From an uncultured Erythrobacter sp. (GTDB lineage: Bacteria > Pseudomonadota > Alphaproteobacteria > Sphingomonadales > Sphingomonadaceae): a stretch of 9,651 nt of DNA. The notes beneath the pieces are model-generated. The model ran no database searches. It saw nothing but the letters and a program-made list of their open reading frames with translations, and was not told the origin of the DNA. Numbering within the stretch: position 1 is the first letter of the stretch; every line of letters starts with the position of its first letter. Of the stretch, positions 1 to 9,651 are shown piece by piece. The stretch is taken from assembly GCA_947258465.1 (NCBI GenBank), contig CAMYIQ010000302.1, positions 1 to 9,651 on the forward strand. Reading direction: 5' to 3'. Made by a program: the position numbers and the translations under genes.

Positions 1-2
1 AC

Positions 3-959
3 CCCGCCTTCAAATGGGGCGTGGCCGCGTGGTTCGCATTGTTGCTCGGCCTGGGCCTCTTCGTCATGCCGCCGGCGATCCACGCATTGTTGGCCGAACG
101 CATCGGCATCGCCGGTATTTTGAGCGATAGCACCGCGATCCGCGCGGCATTGTCGCTGATTGCCGCGGCGCTCGGCCTGCTCATCGGCCTTGTGCTCGCG
201 ATCCGCGTGGCGGCGATCAACGAGGCATCGCGGGAGGACGACGACGCCGAAACGGATAGCGCCGGGGTCTGGTTGCAGGATCGCGAAGACGAACAGGGAA
301 TCGAGACCGGACCTACCCCGCTCGAGGCAGGTGCCCCGCGCCGCCCCTTCAACCCGCGCGAGGACATCGCCGAGGAAGGGATCGGCATAGCTGGGCCGCA
401 GATCGAGGAAGAAAGCCCGGTTGAGCCGGCGGCCCCTGCCGAAATCGGGGATGGGCCTGAGATCGCCCAGATCGATGGCAGGGCGGAGGACCGGTTTATC
501 ACCGAGGATTGGGAAGAGCCCCTCCCCGATACGGGTATCGACACGGGCATAGCGCCGGCTTGGGACGAATCGCGGGAAACCCTCGGTATAGCGGCGGAAG
601 CGCCTTCGGACGCGCCGCTCCCCGAAGCTCGGGACACCGCAGCGATCGCAGATGCGGCCGGTTCCGCGGAGCCACCCGAAGGTTCGGATATGGCGGAAAA
701 CGACACCGTGACGCCCGCCGCACTCGGCGATCTTCCCCTCGATGCGCTGACCGAACGGCTCGGCGCCGCGCTCGGCGCGCTGAAGGCGGGGCCGCCTGCC
801 CAGGCCGCCCCGAACGAGGCCGATCCCGTTATCGCTTCCCTGCGCCGCGAAGCCGAGCGCGAGGCGCCCGGTCCGGTTCCAGCCGAAAGCCCAAGCGATC
901 CGCAAGCGGAACTGCGCAGCGCGCTCGACAAACTCAGCCGGGTGGGTAAGCCAGAATAA
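3..959 (+). CDS. Membrane-anchored acidic Ala/Pro-rich protein, unknown function (5' end outside window)
   Basis: I do not recognise this gene. The frame is open to the left edge and reads PAFKWGVAAWFALLLG, so the first residues belong to the hydrophobic segment and the true start is probably upstream; the GTG at 21 is a less likely start. About 318 residues are visible. Counted from the left edge, two hydrophobic stretches at roughly 7-30 and 48-67 look like a membrane hairpin, separated by a short loop. The rest (from about 74 to the end) is hydrophilic, rich in Glu, Asp, Ala, Pro and Gly, low in complexity and probably disordered, with small local repeats such as TGIDTGIA. Short amphipathic helices near the C-terminus (LDALTERLGAALGALKAG and AELRSALDKLSRVGK) could be the conserved interaction part. 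The tail contains no catalytic motif that I can identify. The protein is likely an inner-membrane protein with a cytoplasmic tail, but topology is inferred. It ends 232 nt before gltB and may be expressed separately. Confidence 0.75.
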   Translation, partial: PAFKWGVAAWFALLLGLGLFVMPPAIHALLAERIGIAGILSDSTAIRAALSLIAAALGLLIGLVLAIRVAAINEASREDDDAETDSAGVWLQDREDEQGIETGPTPLEAGAPRRPFNPREDIAEEGIGIAGPQIEEESPVEPAAPAEIGDGPEIAQIDGRAEDRFITEDWEEPLPDTGIDTGIAPAWDESRETLGIAAEAPSDAPLPEARDTAAIADAAGSAEPPEGSDMAENDTVTPAALGDLPLDALTERLGAALGALKAGPPAQAAPNEADPVIASLRREAEREAPGPVPAESPSDPQAELRSALDKLSRVGKPE

Positions 960-979
960 GGGCAGCGCCGCCGAGGCCG

Positions 980-997
980 GATTTCCGCTACGGAATC
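980..997 (+). other. Small imperfect hairpin after the first gene
   Basis: The arms GATTTCCG and CGGAATC pair over seven base pairs, with one bulged T and a CTA loop, 20 nt after the stop codon of the upstream gene. There is no T-run after it, so it is not a classical intrinsic terminator. It could still protect an mRNA 3' end or be chance. Confidence 0.2.
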
Positions 998-1016
998 GTA
1001 CCGAAAAGCGTAATTC

Positions 1017-1043
1017 TTGACGCCCGTGAAATTTTGCTACGCT
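1017..1043 (+). promoter_or_regulatory. Weak sigma-70-type promoter candidate for gltB
   Basis: TTGACG at 1017-1022 matches the -35 consensus at five of six positions. TGCTACGCT at 1035-1043 resembles an extended -10 box (TGnTAnnnT), but the spacer to TACGCT is only 15 nt and the -10 match is poor. It lies about 150 nt before the gltB start, in the only non-coding stretch before the operon (960-1191). I saw no convincing sigma-54 site (GG-N10-GC form) or known riboswitch there. Confidence 0.25.
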
Positions 1044-1172
1044 TCTCGCAGTTGCAAAAAACCTTTCCTGTCGGCATGACGGGCCTTCGCGCAATTTTGC
1101 AGGTGCCGCGTTCGGCACCGATCGACCTTGCTCCCGGCCGCCCCGCATCAAGCGAGGCCGGTTGGCGGGCAC

Positions 1173-1180
1173 GAAGGAGG
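1173..1180 (+). promoter_or_regulatory. Ribosome binding site deciding the gltB start
   Basis: GAAGGAGG is a near-perfect Shine-Dalgarno sequence ending 11 nt before the ATG at 1192. It lies downstream of the alternative TTG at 1162, which has no such site in front of it, so ATG 1192 is the preferred start. Confidence 0.7.
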
Positions 1181-1191
1181 ACGCTTCGCCC

Positions 1192-5847
<4,656 letters not shown>

Positions 5848-5868
5848 CTCGGTTCGGCCTATTCCGTC

Positions 5869-5888
5869 ATTCCCGCAAAAGCGGGAAT
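5869..5888. repeat. Perfect 8-bp palindromic hairpin in the gltB-gltD spacer
   Basis: ATTCCCGC, an AAAA loop and GCGGGAAT form a perfect hairpin 21 nt after the gltB stop. This ATTCCCGC/GCGGGAAT form resembles small dispersed intergenic repeats (REP-like) that I know from many high-GC proteobacteria. Only one copy of this hairpin is present in this window, so repetition in the genome is inferred. No T-run follows, so it is more likely an mRNA-stabilising or attenuating structure than a full terminator. Confidence 0.6.
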
Positions 5889-5908
5889 TCCGTATCTATT
5901 TTCAACTT

Positions 5909-5928
5909 TCCCGCAAAGCCTGGCGGGA
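5909..5928. repeat. Second, degenerate inverted repeat in the gltB-gltD spacer
   Basis: TCCCGC and GCGGGA pair over six bases with an 8-nt loop, 20 nt after the first hairpin, and use the same CCCGC/GCGGG core. A further GC-rich imperfect palindrome (CCGCCTGCGCGG, 5932-5943) follows directly. Together they look like a decayed composite element of repeated palindromes inserted between gltB and gltD. Confidence 0.4.
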
Positions 5929-5953
5929 CCTCCGCCTGCGCGGGGGCTTCGGC

Positions 5954-5968
5954 CAAATCGGAGATTTG
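5954..5968 (+). promoter_or_regulatory. gltD Shine-Dalgarno presented in a small hairpin
   Basis: CAAATC and GATTTG form a 6-bp stem around the loop GGA. The likely ribosome binding sequence GGAG (5960-5963) sits in the loop and first stem base, 10 nt before the GTG start at 5974. The stem is AT-rich and weak, so it may have little effect. It could tune gltD translation relative to gltB. Confidence 0.35.
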
Positions 5969-5973
5969 ACCTC

Positions 5974-7410
5974 GTGGGCAAGGAAACCGGCTTTCTCGAA
6001 TATGAGCGCAAGGATCGCACCTATCGCGATCCCGAAGAGCGGCTGACGCATTACAACGAATTCGTGATTCCTTTATCGGAAGACCAACTGCGTACGCAGG
6101 CGGCACGGTGCATGAATTGCGGCATTCCATATTGTCACACCGGCTGTCCGGTGAACAATATCATCCCGGACTGGAACCACCTGGTCTATGAGGACGACTG
6201 GAAGAATGCGCTCGAAGTGCTGCATTCCACCAACAACTTCCCCGAATTTACCGGCCGAGTGTGCCCCGCCCCGTGCGAGGCGGCCTGCACGCTGAACCTG
6301 ATCGACAGCCCGGTGACGATCAAGTCGATCGAGTGCGCGATCATCGATCGTGGCTTCAAGGAAGGCTGGGTCAAGCCGCAGCTTCCCGAACAGCGCACCG
6401 GCAAATCGGTCGCGGTGATCGGCAGCGGCCCGGCGGGTCTCGCCTGTGCCCAGCAGCTTGCGCGCGCGGGCCATGCGGTGACTGTGTTCGAGAAGGCCGA
6501 CCGGATCGGCGGACTGCTTCGCTACGGCATTCCCGACTTCAAGATGGAAAAGCACCTGATCAACCGCCGCGCGGTGCAGATGGAGGCCGAAGGCGTCCAG
6601 TTCCGCACATCGAGCGAAGTCGGCGTCGAGGTCAGCTTCCAGGCCCTGCAGGAGAATTTCGATGCCGTGGTTCTGGCCGGCGGCGCGGAAGAAGCGCGCA
6701 TGCTCGACATTCCGGGTTCGGAACTCGATGGTGTGCGGCTGGCGATGGAATTCCTCACCCAGCAGAACAAGCGCAATGCGGGCGACGACGAAGTGCGTGC
6801 CGCGCCGCGCGGAAGCCTGACGGCTACGGGCAAGCATGTGATCGTGATCGGCGGCGGCGATACCGGCAGCGACTGTGTTGGGACGTCCAACCGCCAGGGT
6901 GCGGCCAGCGTCACCCAGCTCGAAATCATGCCCAAGCCGCCCGAGCATGAGGACAAGGCGTTGACCTGGCCCGATTGGCCACTGAAATTGCGCACCTCGT
7001 CCAGCCACGAGGAAGGCGTCGATCGCGACTGGGCCGTGCTGACCAAGCGCGTGGTCGAGGAAAACGGCGATGTCTCGGGGCTCGAATGCGTGCGGGTCGA
7101 ATGGAAGGATGGCCGCATGCAGGAGGTCGAGGGCAGCGAATTCACGCTCAAGGCCGATCTGATCCTGCTGGCGATGGGCTTTACCGGCCCCAAGCGGCGC
7201 GGCCTGCTAGACCGCGCGGGCGTCGACCTCGACACCCGCGGCAATGTCGCAGCGGACACCGACTGGTATCTCACGAGCGAGGCGAACGTGTTTTCCTGCG
7301 GCGATATGCGGCGCGGGCAGAGCCTCGTCGTCTGGGCGATCCGCGAGGGGCGCCAATGCGCTCACGCTGTCGACAAGGCGCTGATGGGTGAAAGCGCCCT
7401 GCCACGCTGA
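5974..7410 (+). CDS. gltD: Glutamate synthase (NADPH) small subunit
   Basis: GltD is the beta chain of GOGAT. It oxidises NADPH at FAD and passes electrons through 4Fe-4S clusters to the FMN of GltB. The protein has 478 residues, a normal length. The N-terminal cluster domain has cysteines 46, 49, 54 and 58 (CMNCGIPYCHTGC) and 97, 101 and 105 (CPAPCEAAC). The FAD-binding Rossmann motif GSGPAG lies at 150-155, followed by the acidic end of the second strand (VFEKADRIGGLLRYGIP, 171-187). The NADPH-binding motif GGGDTG is at 293-298. The C-terminal FAD contact region GDMRRGQSLVVWAIREGR is at 443-460. The start is GTG at 5974, chosen because MGKETGFLEYERK matches the usual N-terminus and GGAG lies 10 nt upstream. 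The gene is intact, with no frameshift or missing cysteine, and lies 126 nt after gltB, a longer gap than is usual for this pair. It is presumably in one operon with gltB. Confidence 0.97.
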   Translation: MGKETGFLEYERKDRTYRDPEERLTHYNEFVIPLSEDQLRTQAARCMNCGIPYCHTGCPVNNIIPDWNHLVYEDDWKNALEVLHSTNNFPEFTGRVCPAPCEAACTLNLIDSPVTIKSIECAIIDRGFKEGWVKPQLPEQRTGKSVAVIGSGPAGLACAQQLARAGHAVTVFEKADRIGGLLRYGIPDFKMEKHLINRRAVQMEAEGVQFRTSSEVGVEVSFQALQENFDAVVLAGGAEEARMLDIPGSELDGVRLAMEFLTQQNKRNAGDDEVRAAPRGSLTATGKHVIVIGGGDTGSDCVGTSNRQGAASVTQLEIMPKPPEHEDKALTWPDWPLKLRTSSSHEEGVDRDWAVLTKRVVEENGDVSGLECVRVEWKDGRMQEVEGSEFTLKADLILLAMGFTGPKRRGLLDRAGVDLDTRGNVAADTDWYLTSEANVFSCGDMRRGQSLVVWAIREGRQCAHAVDKALMGESALPR

Positions 7411-7417
7411 GGATCGG

Positions 7418-7927
7418 GTGGCGGATTACCTGATCACCGGCTGTTCGGGTGGCGGGAAGTCGACACTGATCGCAGAGCTGGCCGATCGCGGATTTCGTAC
7501 CGTGGCAGAACCGGGCCGCCGCCTGATCGCGCGAGGCATCGCGCCGTGGGACGATCTGCACGGCTTCCTCTCGGCCGCGGCGGACATGGCCCGGGCGGAT
7601 CTGGAGAGCCATCGCTCGACAAGTGAGCCGGTGTTCTACGATCGCGGGCTGCTCGATGCGCTGGCTGGCCTCGAGCGATTGGGCGCGGGACGCGTTGCAG
7701 ACATTTTGGGCAAGGCGCGCCCCTATGAACGCCTCGTCTTCGTCGTCCCGCCCTGGCCGGGAATCTACGTAACCGACATTGCTCGGCGGCATACATTCGA
7801 CGAGGCAGTGGAGGAATATCGCCACATCGTGACGCTGCTTCCCGCACTGGGTTACCGGCCGTTCGAACTTCCCCGTGTTTCGGCAGGCCGACGCGCCGCA
7901 TGCGTGCTGGAGGCTCTCGAAATCTGA
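7418..7927 (+). CDS. Small AAA-type P-loop ATPase (AAA_28-like)
   Basis: This encodes a 169-residue single-domain P-loop protein. Walker A is GCSGGGKST at residues 8-16. A Walker B-like segment ending in Asp, VFYDRGLLDALA, is at 72-83. The region VFVVPPWPGIYVTD at 107-120, with downstream arginines and an EAVEEY helix, matches what I remember of the AAA_28 family (PF13521), whose members resemble nucleoside or NadR-type kinases. No substrate is established for stand-alone bacterial members, so I do not assign a reaction. It could be a kinase rather than a mechanical ATPase. It starts at GTG 7418, 7 nt after the gltD stop, with TGAGGA overlapping that stop as ribosome binding site. A GTG at 7388, inside gltD, would add ten residues (MKAPCHAEDR) and is possible. 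The tight spacing suggests co-transcription with gltD. There is no transmembrane segment or signal peptide, so it is cytoplasmic. Confidence 0.85.
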   Translation: MADYLITGCSGGGKSTLIAELADRGFRTVAEPGRRLIARGIAPWDDLHGFLSAAADMARADLESHRSTSEPVFYDRGLLDALAGLERLGAGRVADILGKARPYERLVFVVPPWPGIYVTDIARRHTFDEAVEEYRHIVTLLPALGYRPFELPRVSAGRRAACVLEALEI

Positions 7928-7964
7928 TATCCGGCCATGTGCACCGTCCAGCCCTTGTCAGGCC

Positions 7965-9461
7965 TCACAACCCGCGCAGGCGAGCGCTGGTGTTCGAATG
8001 TTGCCGGATCGCGTGGACCCGGCCGGCACGATCGCGCTCGAACAGCACCACATCGCGTTTCTCGCCTTTGTCGGTCACCACGCGAAAACGGTCGCCGCCC
8101 AGCGGCTTGAGACGCCACAGGTTGCGGGCCGGCCGATCCGCATCGGGCGCAAGCCAGATAAGCCCTCCGGCCCAAGGGACGATCATATAGTCCGCGCTCC
8201 ACGGCTGGCCGCTATAGACGCCTGCATAATCGGACAGGTCGACACCTTCGACCGCGTCGAACGGCTTGGCCTCGCCGCGCGCCTTGACCAGTGCAGCGAT
8301 CCCGCGCGCGAAGGCGCCCGGATCGTCCATCGCGTTCATGGCGACGGCCACGCCCATTTCCTCCTTGGGCGCAATCATCAGCGCGCTGCGATAGCCGGGA
8401 CAAGCCCCGCCATGGCCGACCACCGTGGTGCCGTTTTCCTGCCTGACCGAAAAGCCCAGCCCCCAACTCGTTTCCCAATCGGGCGAGATGTAATGCACGC
8501 GCTGCATTTCGCGCAGAGTCGATGCGCGCAGCACTTCGCGTTCGCCGCTTTTCGCCAGCCGCATGGTCCAGCCGGCGAATTTCGCCAGATCGGCCACGCT
8601 GGCGCTGAATCCGGCGGCCGGTGTAATCCCCGCGGGATCGAACAGCGCAATCTGCGGGCGTGTGCCGTCGGGTTCCAGCGCGCCCCAGCCGACCGCCATC
8701 TGCCCGCCGTAAAGGGCGGCTGGAATGCCCGGCCGCGTATCGTCGAGGCCGAGCGGATCGAGGATGTTGGCGGTCACATAGTCGGTGAAGGGTTCTCCGC
8801 TCACCGCTTCCACCGTTTCGCCCACCAGCGTCAGGCCGAGGTTCGAATACTGCCATGTCGTCGCGGCCGGATAGAGTGGGGCCTGGCTGGCGATCTTTGC
8901 ACGGATCTGATCGCGCGTGGGGAAGGGAAAATCGGGGCCGGTCCAATAGGGAAAATCGGATTCGCGCGGCAGTCCGGCCGAATGCGTCAGCGCCCCGCGC
9001 AGCGTCACCGGCACGCTTTCGCGCGGATCGTCGGCGAGTTTGGCCCAGGGGAGATATTCGGAAACGGGCGCATCCAGTGCGACCTTGCCCTGTTCCCATT
9101 GCTGCATCAGTGCGACGGCAGTGAACAGCTTGGAAATCGAGCAGATCGAATAGATCGTATCGGGTGTGGCAGGCAGGGTCTTCGCCCGGTCGGTCGTCCC
9201 GAAACCCTCCGACCAGACGGTTTCGTCGCCCCGCACGACCGCCGCCGAAATCGCGGGGATCTTGCGAAACTGCCGCTGCCCTTCGATCCACAGCTCGGCG
9301 GCACGCATCGCTTCGGCCAGAGCCGCCGCTTTGGCCGCTTCGCCGTCTGCCGCCTGGTGGTCCGCCGCTTCGGCATGGCGCTCGCCTCCGCTGCGCGCAC
9401 CGGCCGGAACCACCATGCCGAGCACCGCCAGCGCCGCGCCTGCCTTCAAAATCGCCTTCAT
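7965..9461 (-). CDS. Exported serine hydrolase, beta-lactamase/PBP-like (PF00144 family)
   Basis: The protein has 498 residues with an N-terminal Sec signal peptide (MKAILKAGAALAVLGMVVPAGA, probable cleavage near residue 22), so it is periplasmic or secreted. The three active-site elements of the class C beta-lactamase/DD-peptidase fold are present: Ser108-Ile-Ser-Lys111 (SxxK, nucleophile and general base), Tyr205-Ser-Asn207 (YxN), and His350-Gly-Gly in place of KTG. From about residue 405 a C-terminal domain of about 95 residues (DYAGVYSGQPWS onward) looks like the beta-barrel appendix often found on these hydrolases. Such proteins may be esterases, D-amino-acid or peptide hydrolases, or cell-wall enzymes. 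The HGG motif is commoner in esterase and peptidase members than in true beta-lactamases, so antibiotic resistance should not be assumed. The start is the ATG at 9459-9461, with an AAGGGGGAG ribosome binding site 7 nt upstream; the TTG just before it is not needed. It converges with the ATPase gene, with 37 nt between their ends. Confidence 0.92.
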   Translation of the reverse strand: MKAILKAGAALAVLGMVVPAGARSGGERHAEAADHQAADGEAAKAAALAEAMRAAELWIEGQRQFRKIPAISAAVVRGDETVWSEGFGTTDRAKTLPATPDTIYSICSISKLFTAVALMQQWEQGKVALDAPVSEYLPWAKLADDPRESVPVTLRGALTHSAGLPRESDFPYWTGPDFPFPTRDQIRAKIASQAPLYPAATTWQYSNLGLTLVGETVEAVSGEPFTDYVTANILDPLGLDDTRPGIPAALYGGQMAVGWGALEPDGTRPQIALFDPAGITPAAGFSASVADLAKFAGWTMRLAKSGEREVLRASTLREMQRVHYISPDWETSWGLGFSVRQENGTTVVGHGGACPGYRSALMIAPKEEMGVAVAMNAMDDPGAFARGIAALVKARGEAKPFDAVEGVDLSDYAGVYSGQPWSADYMIVPWAGGLIWLAPDADRPARNLWRLKPLGGDRFRVVTDKGEKRDVVLFERDRAGRVHAIRQHSNTSARLRGL

Positions 9462-9468
9462 CAACCGT

Positions 9469-9477
9469 CTCCCCCTT
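9469..9477 (-). promoter_or_regulatory. Ribosome binding site of the serine hydrolase gene
   Basis: On the minus strand AAGGGGGAG precedes the ATG by 7 nt. This supports ATG 9461 over the adjacent TTG at 9464. I could not identify a convincing promoter in the 63 nt between this gene and the DksA/TraR-like gene. Confidence 0.55.
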
Positions 9478-9524
9478 CGCCTTCACGAGCAAATTGTCAC
9501 AACGCGCAGCCTGTGCAAAGCCGC

Positions 9525-9651
9525 TTAACCGGTGCTGGCACAGCCAAGGCAGGTCGCGACGCTCGGGTTATGCGCGAGCCGCTGCTCGGCGATTTCCTCC
9601 CCGCACACGCCGCACCAGCCCCACTCACCTTCGTCGATGCGGGCCAGCGCC
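9525..9651 (-). CDS. DksA/TraR-family zinc-finger protein, C-terminal part (5' end outside window)
   Basis: Only the last 42 codons are visible. Read on the minus strand they give ALARIDEGEWGWCGVCGEE followed by IAEQRLAHNPSVATCLGCAS and a TAA stop at 9525-9527. The pattern C-x2-C, 20 residues or so, then C-x2-C is the four-cysteine zinc finger of the DksA/TraR family (PF01258), and ALxRIxxGxWGxCxxCGexI is its typical lead-in. Family members bind the secondary channel of RNA polymerase, some with ppGpp, but the coiled-coil part that decides whether this is DksA proper or a short TraR-like paralogue is not in the window. All four zinc ligands are cysteine. It lies 63 nt upstream of the serine hydrolase gene on the same strand. 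Confidence 0.85.
   Translation of the reverse strand, partial: ALARIDEGEWGWCGVCGEEIAEQRLAHNPSVATCLGCASTG

Noticed and set aside
21..23. GTG as the start of the first protein
   Set aside because: The frame is open to the left edge, and the residues before it continue into the first hydrophobic segment, so the gene most likely begins outside the window.
1162..1191. Upstream TTG start for gltB
   Set aside because: The Shine-Dalgarno sequence GAAGGAGG at 1173-1180 lies inside this extension and serves the ATG at 1192. The extra ten residues have no family support that I know of.
5869..5888. CRISPR repeat or intrinsic terminator
   Set aside because: There is a single copy in the window with no regular spacers, and no T-run follows the stem, so neither reading is supported.
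7928..7964. Bidirectional terminator between the convergent ATPase and hydrolase genes
   Set aside because: The 37-nt gap contains only short GC palindromes, with no stable stem followed by a T-run on either strand.
7965..9461. True class C beta-lactamase (antibiotic resistance gene)
   Set aside because: SxxK and YxN are present, but the third motif is HGG rather than KTG, and the protein has an extra C-terminal domain and exceeds the usual AmpC length of about 380. A general serine hydrolase is the safer call.

Overview
This is a high-GC chromosomal segment whose protein sequences and layout look alphaproteobacterial, most likely Sphingomonadales (Erythrobacteraceae or Sphingomonadaceae). 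That placement rests on the style of the GltB, GltD and AAA ATPase sequences and on an intergenic palindrome of the ATTCCCGC...GCGGGAAT type. It is an inference, not a database result. Most of the window is ordinary core metabolism, the NADPH-dependent glutamate synthase (GOGAT) locus.

Layout from left to right. (1) Positions 3-959 (+): the 3' part of a gene for a membrane-anchored protein with a long acidic Ala/Pro-rich tail, function unknown. (2) Positions 960-1191: a non-coding leader with a weak promoter candidate and a good Shine-Dalgarno sequence. (3) Positions 1192-5847 (+): gltB, the glutamate synthase large subunit, interrupted by an in-frame amber codon at 5341-5343. (4) Positions 5848-5973: a spacer full of inverted repeats. 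(5) Positions 5974-7410 (+): intact gltD, the small subunit. (6) Positions 7418-7927 (+): a small AAA/P-loop ATPase 7 nt behind gltD. (7) Positions 7965-9461 (-): an exported serine hydrolase of the beta-lactamase/penicillin-binding fold. (8) Positions 9525-9651 (-): the C-terminal zinc finger of a DksA/TraR-family protein, cut by the window edge.

GltB and GltD together make glutamate from glutamine and 2-oxoglutarate. GltB carries the amidotransferase, the ammonia channel, the FMN site and the 3Fe-4S cluster. GltD takes electrons from NADPH through FAD and two 4Fe-4S clusters. The AAA ATPase is probably co-transcribed with them. The two right-hand genes run on the opposite strand, converging on the ATPase gene with a 37-nt gap, and may form a transcription unit of their own.

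The observation most worth checking is the amber codon. It lies at codon 1384 of 1551, inside the C-terminal beta-helix (GXGXG) domain, where relatives are expected to have glutamate (GAG). The remaining 167 codons stay open in the same frame and read as normal GltB. This is either a very recent nonsense mutation, a base-call error, or a suppressed or read-through stop. I saw no new defence system, CRISPR array, mobile element or RNA gene.
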